Positions 37,905-45,938 of a stretch of DNA of 64,000 nucleotides are shown piece by piece; the first letter of the stretch is position 1, and the number at the start of each line of letters is the position of its first letter. The notes beneath the pieces were generated by a model that searched no databases, was not told the origin of the DNA, and worked only from the letters and a program-made list of their open reading frames with translations. The position numbers and the translations under genes are program-made. Location of the stretch: assembly GCF_009734405.1 (NCBI RefSeq), contig NZ_CP046453.1:806001-870000 (forward strand), given 5' to 3'. This stretch comes from Corynebacterium comes. GTDB lineage: Bacteria; Actinomycetota; Actinomycetes; Mycobacteriales; Mycobacteriaceae.

Positions 37905-37981
37905 GCCCCCATAGCCCAATTGGCAGAGGCAGCTGACTTAAAATCAGCAGAGTGTCGGTTCGAGTCCGACTGGGGGCACCA
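37905..37981 (+). tRNA. tRNA-Leu (anticodon UAA) with short variable loop
   Basis: Acceptor GCCCCCA/TGGGGGC, anticodon stem GCTGA/TCAGC with loop CTTAAAA (anticodon TAA), T arm GTCGG-TTCGAGT-CCGAC, discriminator A, and CCA encoded at 37979-37981. The variable region is only 5 bases (AGAGT), whereas bacterial tRNA-Leu normally has a long variable arm. Identity as Leu rests on the anticodon. Confidence 0.85.
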
Positions 37982-37988
37982 TGTGAAG

Positions 37989-38026
37989 TCTCGCGACATC
38001 GTTCCTACGGTGTCGCGAGATTTCTT
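37989..38026 (+). terminator. Terminator after the tRNA
   Basis: TCTCGCGACA (37989-37998) pairs with TGTCGCGAGA (38011-38020), followed by TTTCTTG. Confidence 0.8.
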
Positions 38027-38135
38027 GTTCCCGGTGCTGGGGAGGAACAGGGACTGTGGTCCCCTCGACTGATTGCGGGTGAAACGATGTTCTCGGATCA
38101 GACACGGCCGGGGGACCACGTGAAGGGCCACGGCA

Positions 38136-38206
38136 TTTCCACTTCGCGCCCCCTCAAGACATGGCGACCTGTGGTCCGGGAGGCTTGCGGGGGTGCGAAG
38201 TGGAAA
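38136..38206. repeat. Long-spaced inverted repeat
   Basis: TTTCCACTTCGC (38136-38147) is perfectly complementary to GCGAAGTGGAAA (38195-38206). With one mismatch the match continues through a run of five C/G pairs, giving about 18 bp per arm around a 35-47-base centre. Confidence 0.8.
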
Positions 38207-38255
38207 CACGGAACCGCACGTCGTCGACGCCACCCTCGCGGTCACGGGAGGGACA

Positions 38256-38271
38256 GTGCGCAACGGCGCAC
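38256..38271 (-). repeat. Single copy of the dispersed 16-bp palindrome
   Basis: GTGCGCAACGGCGCAC, identical to the core at 4334 and (in the other orientation) in the 7611-7744 array. Confidence 0.85.
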
Positions 38272-38322
38272 GGGCAGGCCTCAGCGGACGACACACAGAG
38301 CCTGCCGCAGACAGTGTGATTA

Positions 38323-38796
38323 CTATCTGCCCTGCTGGAACAGCGACTTCACCCGCGCAGACAGTTCCTCATCCGGTCCGTCCACCTGGATACCCGGGAC
38401 GACGTCCCCGACAGGGATCGGCGCGACTGGTGACGGCGGGTGACCGAATGCTGAACGCCAGCCGGTGATCTGGGCGGACGACGCCGCGTAGACGATCCTG
38501 CCCAGGCCAACCCAGCCGTGGGCGGCAGCGCACATGGGGCAGTGCTCGCCGGAGGTGTAGACGACGGCCCGTGCGCGGCCGTCCGGGGTGAGGTTCTCGG
38601 CGGCCCAGCGGGCGATGGCGAATTCCGGGTGGCGGGTGTCGTCGCCTGAAGCGGTGCGGTTGTGGTCTGCGAACAGCTCCGTTCCGTCGCCGGCGACGAG
38701 GACGGATCCGTAGGGGTCATTTCCGGTTGCCAGGGCCTGTTCTGCCAGGTCAACGGCTCGGGCCAGCCACTGTTGATCGAGATCGGAGATGGTCAT
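38323..38796 (-). CDS. Nucleoside/guanine deaminase-type cytidine deaminase fold protein
   Basis: A 157-residue zinc deaminase. The motif HPEFAIARWA (His and catalytic Glu, about residue 55) and EHCPMCAAAHGW (two zinc-ligand cysteines, about 82-93) are intact. It belongs to the tRNA-adenosine/guanine/cytosine deaminase-like group; length and motif spacing fit a guanine deaminase-like nucleoside deaminase, but the substrate is unproven. ATG 38796 is chosen because TATGCT (38804-38809) lies exactly 7 bases before it. Confidence 0.82.
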   Translation of the reverse strand: MTISDLDQQWLARAVDLAEQALATGNDPYGSVLVAGDGTELFADHNRTASGDDTRHPEFAIARWAAENLTPDGRARAVVYTSGEHCPMCAAAHGWVGLGRIVYAASSAQITGWRSAFGHPPSPVAPIPVGDVVPGIQVDGPDEELSARVKSLFQQGR

Positions 38797-38803
38797 GCCC
38801 GTC

Positions 38804-38809
38804 AGCATA
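38804..38809 (-). promoter_or_regulatory. Leaderless -10 of the deaminase gene
   Basis: TATGCT on the minus strand, 7 bases before ATG 38796. Confidence 0.55.
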
Positions 38810-38947
38810 GGTGGGTGACACGCCTGGCATGGGCGCATGCGTATTTTGGGTTTCACTTCCCGTGGCGGCCCGGAGGTTCTCCAGCATGTTGACGTCCCCG
38901 CTCCGACACCCGGGAGGGCACCAATGACTTCGAGGTGATCGTCACCG

Positions 38948-39964
38948 TCAGCGGGCGCGCCCCAGCTCCGCGCCGATCTTCGGCCACAGGCGGCTGAGGA
39001 TGTCATCCCAGGTGATCACACTGACGCCGTCACCGTTGTCGACGACGACGGCGACCTGCTCGTTGCTGGCGCGCATGCGGTTGAGGGCCTCTGACAGGGT
39101 CGTCGACTTGGGCAGGGCCAGGCTCGGGCGGGAGTAGCGGTCGGCGGGGTGCGTGGGGTCGGCCAGGAGTGTGTCGCGGACGTGCACGAGGTGCGGGACG
39201 TCAGAACCCGCGTCGATGAGCGCACGCAGCGTGCCGGTGGAGTGGGCCCAGTCCTGGACGTCGGCCACCGTGGAGTCGGCGGGCAGGACCGGTCGTGGGG
39301 CGGTGGCGACACCGAGGGTGAGCACGTCGAGGTCGATGACGCCGGAGATCTGGGTGGCGTCGGTGCTGTCGAGCGCGCCCTTGGCACGGGAATGCTCGAC
39401 AAGGTCCTGCAGCGTCTCGGCGTCATAACCCTTCGCTGCGGCACGTTCGACGGGCTGCTGCCCGGCCCTGGCGACCAGCCTGTTGGCGATGGCGTTGATC
39501 CAGACCAGCAGGGGGCGGAAGACGGTGATGAAACCGCGGGCGGGCCGGGCGATGAGGGTCAGTGCCTTCTCCGGGTGTGCGATGGCCCAGGACTTCGGTG
39601 CCATCTCGCCGACGACCAGGTGCAGGAACGTCGCGATGAACAGGGCCAGCGCGAAGGCGATCACGTAGGAGGCGGCCTCCGGCAGGGCAGTCGACTTCAG
39701 GAGGTCGGCGAGCAGGTGGTGGATCCACGGCTCGGTGATGGCACCCAGGGCGAACGTGGCCACGGTGATGCCCAGCTGCGCGCCGGCCAGCATGATGGTC
39801 AGCTCGTTGAGGCTGCGCAGCCCGGCGCGTGCCGACGCCGAGGTGTCCGCCGTCTCCTCGAGGCGGTTGCGGCGGGCGGCCAGCAGGGAGAACTCGATGA
39901 TCACGAAGAACGCCGAGGCGATGATGATGAGCACGGTCAGGGGGAGAGCGACATACCAGTTCAT
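38948..39964 (-). CDS. CNNM/HlyC-CorC family membrane protein (shorter member)
   Basis: A 338-residue DUF21-CBS protein. The DUF21 membrane domain covers about residues 1-190 (helices near 5-27, 60-80, 95-120 and 130-150) and the CBS pair about 205-330 (VAVVVDNGDGVSVITWDDIL near the end). It lacks the C-terminal CorC/HlyC domain found in its neighbour. Such proteins act in Mg2+/Co2+ efflux or homeostasis by family knowledge. ATG 39964 starts directly after the stop of the longer paralogue, so both are one operon. Confidence 0.88.
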   Translation of the reverse strand: MNWYVALPLTVLIIIASAFFVIIEFSLLAARRNRLEETADTSASARAGLRSLNELTIMLAGAQLGITVATFALGAITEPWIHHLLADLLKSTALPEAASYVIAFALALFIATFLHLVVGEMAPKSWAIAHPEKALTLIARPARGFITVFRPLLVWINAIANRLVARAGQQPVERAAAKGYDAETLQDLVEHSRAKGALDSTDATQISGVIDLDVLTLGVATAPRPVLPADSTVADVQDWAHSTGTLRALIDAGSDVPHLVHVRDTLLADPTHPADRYSRPSLALPKSTTLSEALNRMRASNEQVAVVVDNGDGVSVITWDDILSRLWPKIGAELGRAR

Positions 39965-39966
39965 GA

Positions 39967-41325
39967 TCAGCGATCCTCTTCGATCAGTTCGATGCGGACT
40001 TCTGAGGGGACGTGATGGTCCACCTTCTCCACCTTCACGCTGAGTCGGCGCACCGGGGCGCCTTCGCCCTCGACGTAGTCGTCGGGCTCGGCTGCGAGGT
40101 CGATCCGGTGGATCTCGCCTTCCTCCACCAGTCCGCCGGTGTGGGCGATGAGCAGTCCGGAGATGGTCACGAACTCACCCCGGGGCAGGTCGTGACCGAT
40201 GACGCGCTCGATCTCATCCAGTGGCGTGTCGCCGTCGACGAGCCATTCGCCCTCACCGGTGGGGGTGATCTCCTCCGTCTCCTCGGCGTCGTGTTCATCG
40301 GTGACGTCGCCGAGAATCTCCTCGGCCAGATCCTCGATGGTGATGATGCCGACGAAGCCGCCGTACTCGTCGATGACGCACGCCAGCTTCTCGTGGGCCG
40401 CCTCGAGGGCGTCCACGGCCGAGGGGAGCGGCATCAGTTCGGGGACGACCAGAGCATCGCGCATGAGGCGGGAGACGGGGGTGGCAGCGGGAAGCGCGGT
40501 TCCCAGCACGTCCACGAGGTGGACCACCCCGACCGGATCATGGTCGGCATCGACCACGGGATAGCGGGTATGGGCCGTGGTCATGAGCGCGCGGACCTGG
40601 CCGATGGTGGTGGAGGGGTCCACCACGTCGGTCCGGGAGCGTGGCACCATCGCATGCTCGACGTTGTACTCGTGGAAATCGAGCAGACGATTCAGGATGA
40701 GCGATGTTCCGGTACCCAGGTCGCCGCTCTCGCGGGAGGCGGAGACGATGTGCTCGAGGTCCCTCCTCGTCGCTGTGGAGTCGAGGTCCTCCAGCGGCTC
40801 GATGCGGAACAGGCGGAGCAGGGCGTTGGCCGAGACGTCGAAAAGCCTGATCAGCCAGCCGAACAGGAGCATGTACAACGAGGTCGACCTGGCCAGAGCC
40901 AGCGAGGATTTCAGCGGGGCGGCGAGGGTGTAGTTCTTCGGGAAGAGCTCACCGAAGATCATCTGCACGACGGTGGCGACGGCCATCGCCAGGACGGTGC
41001 CCACGCCGACGGAGACCGCCGTGGACACGCCGACCCCGCCCAGCAGCACGCCGAGCTGGCGGCCCACCAGAGGTTCTGCGGCGAAACCCACGAGAAGCCC
41101 GGTGACGGTGATACCCAACTGGGCTCCCGACAGCATGAACGAGGTTCGGTCGGTGACGCCGAGGGCCGTGCGGGCGCGCTTGTCGCCGTCGTCCGCCCGG
41201 GCACGGAGAACGGCACGGTCGACGGACATGAAGGCGAATTCCTGGGCGACGAAATAGCCGTTCAGCGAGATCAACACGCCGATGAAGAGGGTTCCGAACA
41301 GAAGAGTGACAGCTGCGGTGATCAT
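39967..41325 (-). CDS. CNNM/HlyC-CorC family membrane protein (full-length member)
   Basis: A 452-residue protein with DUF21 membrane domain (about 1-200, SLNGYFVAQEFAFMSVDR and GELFPKNYTLAAP motifs), tandem CBS domains (about 215-340, MVPRSRTDVV and DEYGGFVGIITIEDLAEEI) and a C-terminal CorC/HlyC domain (about 350-445). Likely divalent-cation transport or sensing. First gene of the two-gene unit; the 210-base upstream region shows TAGAAT on the minus strand but no recognisable riboswitch. Confidence 0.9.
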   Translation of the reverse strand: MITAAVTLLFGTLFIGVLISLNGYFVAQEFAFMSVDRAVLRARADDGDKRARTALGVTDRTSFMLSGAQLGITVTGLLVGFAAEPLVGRQLGVLLGGVGVSTAVSVGVGTVLAMAVATVVQMIFGELFPKNYTLAAPLKSSLALARSTSLYMLLFGWLIRLFDVSANALLRLFRIEPLEDLDSTATRRDLEHIVSASRESGDLGTGTSLILNRLLDFHEYNVEHAMVPRSRTDVVDPSTTIGQVRALMTTAHTRYPVVDADHDPVGVVHLVDVLGTALPAATPVSRLMRDALVVPELMPLPSAVDALEAAHEKLACVIDEYGGFVGIITIEDLAEEILGDVTDEHDAEETEEITPTGEGEWLVDGDTPLDEIERVIGHDLPRGEFVTISGLLIAHTGGLVEEGEIHRIDLAAEPDDYVEGEGAPVRRLSVKVEKVDHHVPSEVRIELIEEDR

Positions 41326-41505
41326 GCCGTCCCCCTCGCGTGTCTGGCGCTACTGGGACGGTACGAACATTCGGGGGGCTCCATTTCGGAGAGGCCACCA
41401 TCGCTTTCTGCTGCTTGTCTTCAAGGTGTGGGGGAATTCTACGTGACAATCACTCACCGGGGGAACTAAGCAGACCTTTGTTACGTTGTACGGGGTAGAA
41501 AGCAC

Positions 41506-41511
41506 TATAAA
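41506..41511 (+). promoter_or_regulatory. Candidate -10 of the BI-1 family gene
   Basis: TATAAA within an AT-rich stretch, 24 bases before GTG 41536; the -35 is unclear. Confidence 0.45.
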
Positions 41512-41535
41512 AAGAGAAAGGCTCGGGGCTTCATT

Positions 41536-42375
41536 GTGCGTAGCAGCAACCCTGTCATGAATTCACTCACCTCCGTCAAGGGCGGCGCTCAGCGCGGTGC
41601 GTACCCGTCGGGTGCACCGCAGGGCTATGGCGACCCTTATTCCGGCTACGGTCAGGCACCCGCCACCGCCACCGTCACCGGCGACCGTCCGATGACCGTC
41701 GACGACGTCGTCGCCAAGACGGGCATGACCCTCGGCGTCATCGTCGCCTTCGCCGTGCTCAACTTCGGCATCGCCGTGTTCGTGAGCATGGGCCTCGCGC
41801 TTCTTCTCACCGCGGTGGGCGCCATCGGCGGTCTCATCACCGTGCTGGTGGCCACCTTCGGCAAGAAGTACGGCTCGGCGGCCGTCACCCTCATCTACGC
41901 CGCATTCGAGGGCCTGTTCGTCGGCGGTATCTCGCTGCTGTTCTCGGGTATGACGGTCGGCGGTTCCGACGGTTTCGTCCTCATCGGCCAGGCCATCATC
42001 GGTACCGTGGGCGTCTTCCTCGGCATGCTCTTCGTGTACAAGACCGGTGCCGTCAAGGTCACCCCGAAGTTCAACCGCATCATGACCGGTGCGCTCGTCG
42101 GCGTCCTGGTCCTGGCCCTGGGCAACATGCTGCTGGCCATGTTCACCGGCAGCAATCCGCTCCGTGACGGCGGCATGCTGGCCATCGTCTTCTCGCTGGT
42201 CTGCATCGGTCTGGCGGCCATGAGCTTCCTGTCCGACTTCGACGCGGCCGACAAGATGATCCGCGCCGGTGCTCCCTCGAAGATGGCCTGGGGCGTCGCC
42301 CTCGGACTGGCCGTGACCCTGGTCTGGCTCTACACCGAGATCCTGCGCCTGCTGTCCTACTTCCGCGGCAACTAG
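41536..42375 (+). CDS. Bax inhibitor-1/YccA family membrane protein
   Basis: A 279-residue protein with a Gly/Tyr/Pro-rich cytoplasmic N-terminus (about 1-50) and seven membrane segments. Family features are TLIYAAFEGLFVGGIS (about 117-132) and the C-terminal SFLSDFDAADKMIRAGAPSK block with conserved Asp residues near 235-250, the proposed pH-sensing calcium-leak site of the BI-1 family. Physiological role in bacteria is unclear. The start is GTG 41536. A strong hairpin follows. Confidence 0.88.
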   Translation: MRSSNPVMNSLTSVKGGAQRGAYPSGAPQGYGDPYSGYGQAPATATVTGDRPMTVDDVVAKTGMTLGVIVAFAVLNFGIAVFVSMGLALLLTAVGAIGGLITVLVATFGKKYGSAAVTLIYAAFEGLFVGGISLLFSGMTVGGSDGFVLIGQAIIGTVGVFLGMLFVYKTGAVKVTPKFNRIMTGALVGVLVLALGNMLLAMFTGSNPLRDGGMLAIVFSLVCIGLAAMSFLSDFDAADKMIRAGAPSKMAWGVALGLAVTLVWLYTEILRLLSYFRGN

Positions 42376-42392
42376 TCAGTCACACCCGCAAG

Positions 42393-42421
42393 AATGGACC
42401 CGCCTCGGCGGGTCCATTTCT
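42393..42421. terminator. Terminator between the convergent BI-1 and SRPBCC genes
   Basis: AATGGACCCGCC (42393-42404) pairs with GGCGGGTCCATT (42407-42418), followed by TCT; T/A-rich ends on both strands make it usable in both directions. Confidence 0.85.
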
Positions 42422-42422
42422 G

Positions 42423-43004
42423 CTATCCGAGGTAGAATGCGATGGTGCGTTCGGCCTGGGCCCGGGCTTCGGCGGGGTCGCCGCCGGCGTCGACAAGCGC
42501 ACGCGACCAGGCGTGGGCGACCTCGCGGATGAAGGTCTCCTCCTCGCCCTCCTGAGACTCGGTGTCCATCGCCAGGTGGAAGGCGAGGGCGACCAGGGAA
42601 CTGTCCCAGCCGATGCCGCCGACCGCTGGGCCGTGGGTGTCCCAGTGCTCGTCCGCGGCCCCGAGGTGCGTGACCGTCAGTCGGGTGCCTGGCGCGGCGG
42701 GGGAGAGGGTGATCTCGACGGTGCTCAGGTTATCGGCGTCATCCCAGGTCAGACGCAGGAGCTGCTCCGGCTTGCACGTCGAGATGCCCCCGGAGACCCC
42801 GCTGCCGGCGAGTTCGAAACGGCCGCCCTCGGCGAGTGTTCCGCTGACAGGCTCGAACCAGTGCTCCAGGCGGGACGGGTCGGTGAGGGAGTCCCACAGG
42901 TCGGCCTCGGAGGCGAGGTAGGTGCGCGAGAGCTCGACGCCCACGCCGGCGCCCTCGCGGACCACGCGACGTTCGACGAGCGGGATCTGATCAACCAGGT
43001 TCAT
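42423..43004 (-). CDS. SRPBCC (AHSA1-like) domain protein
   Basis: A 193-residue protein with an AHSA1-type SRPBCC fold: LSRTYLASEADLWDSLTDPSRLEHWF at the start of the domain (split, residues about 25-50), LLRLTWDD near 85 and a C-terminal helix near 140-190. The fold binds hydrophobic ligands; the function is unknown. A GGAG-rich site precedes ATG 43004. It starts about 130 bases from the lipoprotein gene on the same strand, so it may have its own promoter. Confidence 0.8.
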   Translation of the reverse strand: MNLVDQIPLVERRVVREGAGVGVELSRTYLASEADLWDSLTDPSRLEHWFEPVSGTLAEGGRFELAGSGVSGGISTCKPEQLLRLTWDDADNLSTVEITLSPAAPGTRLTVTHLGAADEHWDTHGPAVGGIGWDSSLVALAFHLAMDTESQEGEEETFIREVAHAWSRALVDAGGDPAEARAQAERTIAFYLG

Positions 43005-43137
43005 GTTCTACTCCCTCAGAGGATGATGGTGGTGGTGGGGTCGGGCGGGGAACACGTGGAAAGAACAACACCCGGGCCACCAACGCCGACGAAGCGGAGC
43101 TGGTGACCCGGGCGTGACCAGGAAGAGCCACGGTGAG

Positions 43138-43389
43138 CTAGTTCTGGACGGGCTCTTCCCCGACCATGACTGCGTCATTCTCGAGGGTGCCGTCCAGCGC
43201 GGTGCTGGTCGTGGCCTCGGAAGTCTCCTCAGAGGTCTTCGCGGCAGCCGGCGGAGCGTTGAACTCCGTGGCGGTGTCGACCTTCAGATCTGAGGGCTGC
43301 TCGTTGGGCGGAGAGCAGGCGGCCAGCGCGAGAGCGAGCGAAGCGGCGCCTGCGACTGCGGCAGCCTTGAGAGCGAAGATGCGGGTCAT
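43138..43389 (-). CDS. Small putative lipoprotein
   Basis: An 83-residue exported lipoprotein. The signal peptide MTRIFALKAAAVAGAASLAL ends in the lipobox LAAC (Cys about residue 28), followed by a low-complexity Thr/Glu/Ala-rich tail. ATG 43389 has GGAGG 9 bases upstream. It lies 40 bases after greA on the same strand. No known family is recognised. Confidence 0.75.
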   Translation of the reverse strand: MTRIFALKAAAVAGAASLALALAACSPPNEQPSDLKVDTATEFNAPPAAAKTSEETSEATTSTALDGTLENDAVMVGEEPVQN

Positions 43390-43429
43390 GGTGGGGATCC
43401 TCCCTGTAGTCACTGATTCGGATACGAGA

Positions 43430-43954
43430 TTACTTGCCCGGACGCGGGGTCGCTGCAAGTTGGGAATCGTACGGTGCCGCGGACTCGAGAGTCACGCTGA
43501 GGGTGGCACCACTCGGAGCTGAGTACTCACGGGTCTCGCCCTCCTGGGCGCCCAGCAGTGCGGCCCCCAGCGGGGAGTGCTCTGAGTAGGTCTCCAGGTG
43601 CTCGTTGTCCATTGCCGTGGCACGGGTGCCGATGAGGAAGGTCTCCTTGTCGTCCTTGTCACCGTTGTAGTAGACGTGAACGACCGAACCGACGAGTGCG
43701 ACACCATCGACGACGCCCTCGCGCTCCGTGGTGGAGTTGGCCAGGATCTCGGAGATCTGCTTGATGCGGGCCTCCTCCTGGTCCTGCATCTCGCGGGCGG
43801 CGTCGTAGCCTGCGTTCTCCTTGAGGTCGCCCTCCTCACGACGCTCGTTGATCTCGGCGGCGACGGCCGGGCGGTGATCAACCAGTATCTGCAGCTCATG
43901 CTCGAGCTTCGTCTTCATTTCCGGGGTGATGTACTGCTTCTGGTTTTCAGCCAT
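43430..43954 (-). CDS. greA: Transcription elongation factor GreA
   Basis: Rescues backtracked RNA polymerase by stimulating transcript cleavage. The 174-residue protein has the N-terminal coiled coil with EGDLKENAGYDAAREMQ (acidic tip residues, about 42-58) and the C-terminal FKBP-like domain (SPLGAALLGAQEGE, about 130). Length is slightly above the 158-165 of most GreA proteins. An inverted repeat and a TAAAAT box lie in the upstream gap at 44049-44077. Confidence 0.95.
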   Translation of the reverse strand: MAENQKQYITPEMKTKLEHELQILVDHRPAVAAEINERREEGDLKENAGYDAAREMQDQEEARIKQISEILANSTTEREGVVDGVALVGSVVHVYYNGDKDDKETFLIGTRATAMDNEHLETYSEHSPLGAALLGAQEGETREYSAPSGATLSVTLESAAPYDSQLAATPRPGK

Positions 43955-44048
43955 GGCTACGTAACGTCCCTGCCTTCCCTAATCCCTGGGTCCGGTGGGG
44001 CACATCCGACGGGGAGCCTCATGCCCCCAACAGGCGCGTCACCCACCG

Positions 44049-44077
44049 GTGTTAACAATTGACAGGGATTTTAACAC
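44049..44077 (-). promoter_or_regulatory. Inverted repeat with -10-like box upstream of greA
   Basis: GTGTTAA (44049-44055) and TTAACAC (44071-44077) form 7-bp arms with a 15-base spacer, two helical turns centre to centre. TAAAAT on the minus strand (44068-44073) lies within it and could be the greA -10. Candidate operator; the regulator is unknown. Confidence 0.4.
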
Positions 44078-44094
44078 AGGTGCGTCGGGCCGGA

Positions 44095-44559
44095 TCACTC
44101 GACGGGTGCGCCGGGCCCGATGGTCAGGTGGTCGGGGATGAGTGTGGAGCAGCCGTACACGCTGCCGGAGACCGGCAGGTCGCGGGAGGGAATGTCCACC
44201 TGGAAGCGCTGGATCGGGTCGCCGCCCGGCTCGATGAGAAGCTCACGACGACCGACCTCGGCCATCGCGTAGTCGATGGAGGTGACGATGCAGTAGGAGG
44301 CCACGTTCGGATCCTCACGTGTCACGTCGACCCACAGTCGCATCGTCCGGTCGTCGATCCGTTCGTGGGAGACCATGGAGATTGTGACGTCACCGCGCTG
44401 GTTGTCGGCGGCCAGATACCGGGCGATGGCGATCGCGAGACCGGCGATGAGTACGACAGCGACGATGGCGATCATCTTGCCGCCGAGGTTCCTCTCCGTC
44501 TTCGGAGTGCGGTCCGCACCGTAGCGAGTGGTGGAGCGGTTGTCGGCGGGAGTGCTCAT
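44095..44559 (-). CDS. DUF4307 single-pass membrane protein
   Basis: A 154-residue protein with a basic cytoplasmic N-terminus, one membrane helix (about residues 30-48) and an extracytoplasmic beta-rich domain with two cysteines (ASYCIVT and VYGCSTL) that could form a disulfide. This matches the actinobacterial DUF4307 family, usually divergent from mca as here. Function unknown. ATG 44559. Confidence 0.82.
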   Translation of the reverse strand: MSTPADNRSTTRYGADRTPKTERNLGGKMIAIVAVVLIAGLAIAIARYLAADNQRGDVTISMVSHERIDDRTMRLWVDVTREDPNVASYCIVTSIDYAMAEVGRRELLIEPGGDPIQRFQVDIPSRDLPVSGSVYGCSTLIPDHLTIGPGAPVE

Positions 44560-44654
44560 TGATCATCCTCTGGAGGTGTCAGGCAAGGCGTATCCGCATC
44601 ATCCTAATGGATGCTCCCGGAAGGACCTGCTTTCCCATGATCGGGACGGGCCGT

Positions 44655-44660
44655 TAGGAT
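44655..44660 (+). promoter_or_regulatory. Candidate -10 of mca
   Basis: TAGGAT, 47 bases before GTG 44708. Confidence 0.4.
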
Positions 44661-44707
44661 GGGACAGGTTGACACCACAACGAGCAACCAAGAAAAGGAA
44701 GCGACAC

Positions 44708-45583
44708 GTGAGCGGATTCCGGCTCCTGGCCATTCATGCCCACCCCGACGATGAGGCATCGAAGGGGGCAGCGACGACTGCACGCTACGCCGCCGAAGGT
44801 AACCGGGTCATGGTGCTCACCTGTACCGGCGGCGAACGCGGCGACATCCTCAACCCTGCGATGGACAGGCCGGGCGTGCTGGAGAACATCATCGACATCC
44901 GTCGGCAGGAGATGGCCACCGCCGCCGAGGCACTCGGCGTAGAGCACGTGTGGCTGGGCCACGTCGACTCCGGTCTGCCGCAGGGTGATCCGCTGCCGCC
45001 GCTGCCGGAGGGCTGTTTCGCCCTGGCGCCGGGCGTCGATGTGGCGAAGGAGTTCGTGGAGATCATCCGTGACTTCCGGCCGCACGTCATCGTCACCTAC
45101 GACGAGAACGGTGGCTACCCGCACCCGGACCACCTGAAAGTGCACGAGGCCTCCATGATCGCCTGGGCGAAGGCGGGCGACCCCGACTTCGCCCCGGAGC
45201 TCGGGGAGCCCTGGGCCCCGCTGAAGCTGTACTACTCCCACGGTTTCGTCCATCAGCGGATGAAGATGTTCCACGATCTGCTGATCGCCGACGGACGCAC
45301 CAGCCCTTATGGGCCGATGCTGGAACGGTGGGAGCGCAACCCGGCGGACATCATGGCCAGGGTGACCACCCAGGTCGAGTGCGCCGAGTACTTCCCCCAC
45401 CGGGAGGCTGCGCTGCGGGCGCACGCCACCCAGATCGACCCGGCCGGGGCGTTCCTGGCCACCCCGGCACATGTGCAGCAGGAGTTGTGGCCGACCGAGG
45501 AGTTCGAGCTCGCGAAGACACGCGTGGCCACATCGTTGCCGGAGGATGACCTGTTCGCGGGCATCACCCCGGACAAGAAGTAG
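44708..45583 (+). CDS. mca: Mycothiol S-conjugate amidase
   Basis: Zinc amidase that cleaves mycothiol conjugates so that toxins leave as mercapturates. The 291-residue protein has the LmbE-type zinc motif AIHAHPDDEASKG (residues about 8-20), TCTGGERGDILNP near 40 and the second zinc motif GGYPHPDHLKVHEAS near 137. GTG 44708 has AAGGAAG upstream. It may also deacetylate GlcNAc-inositol like MshB, but the sequence and context fit Mca. It supports mycothiol use in this organism, as does genM. Confidence 0.92.
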   Translation: MSGFRLLAIHAHPDDEASKGAATTARYAAEGNRVMVLTCTGGERGDILNPAMDRPGVLENIIDIRRQEMATAAEALGVEHVWLGHVDSGLPQGDPLPPLPEGCFALAPGVDVAKEFVEIIRDFRPHVIVTYDENGGYPHPDHLKVHEASMIAWAKAGDPDFAPELGEPWAPLKLYYSHGFVHQRMKMFHDLLIADGRTSPYGPMLERWERNPADIMARVTTQVECAEYFPHREAALRAHATQIDPAGAFLATPAHVQQELWPTEEFELAKTRVATSLPEDDLFAGITPDKK

Positions 45584-45597
45584 TAGGAGTCAACGTC

Positions 45598-45891
45598 ATG
45601 CAAGCACTCTCCCTGAGCGCCACGAACCTCATGATCCTCGCCCAGCAGCAGCAGGGCGGACCGCTCGGACCCGAGTTCGGCAAGGCCTCACCCATCGGAC
45701 TGCTCATTCTCGCCGTCCTCGGCGTCGCGGTCATCTCCATCGGCTGGGCCTTCCACCGTCGCTACAGCCGCTACAACCGCCGTCGCGCATTCGCTGAGGC
45801 CCACGGCCTGGACGTCTTCGATCAGGAGGCCGTCGACCGTGCGATGGAGGACGCCGGCCTGCTCGACCGGCGAAGGAAGAGCTGGTTCTGA
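45598..45891 (+). CDS. Small conserved membrane protein after mca
   Basis: A 97-residue protein with one membrane helix (about residues 31-52) followed by a basic stretch RRYSRYNRRRAFAEAHGLD and an acidic/basic tail ending KSWF. Similar small proteins follow mca in related actinobacteria. Starts 15 bases after mca, so it is probably co-transcribed. Function unknown. Confidence 0.72.
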   Translation: MQALSLSATNLMILAQQQQGGPLGPEFGKASPIGLLILAVLGVAVISIGWAFHRRYSRYNRRRAFAEAHGLDVFDQEAVDRAMEDAGLLDRRRKSWF

Positions 45892-45925
45892 CCTTCGCGG
45901 CCTATCCTTCGCGCGGAATGCATGC

Positions 45926-45931
45926 TAGGGT
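45926..45931 (+). promoter_or_regulatory. Leaderless -10 of aroR-aroF
   Basis: TAGGGT, exactly 7 bases before ATG 45939 of the leader peptide. Confidence 0.65.
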
Positions 45932-45938
45932 CTCGGTC

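Larger units (their letters stand above)
38021..38322. other. Gene-free region rich in inverted repeats
   Basis: No supported gene in about 300 bases. It holds a small hairpin GGGAC-TGTG-GTCCC (38050-38063), a 9-bp pair (38056-38064 with 38111-38119), a 12-bp perfect inverted repeat (38136-38147 with 38195-38206) and one copy of the dispersed 16-bp palindrome (38256-38271). Confidence 0.7.

Noticed and set aside
41326..41535. Riboswitch (for example Mg2+ sensing) upstream of the CNNM genes
   Set aside because: The 210-base region shows some pairing potential but no recognisable riboswitch core or terminator switch.
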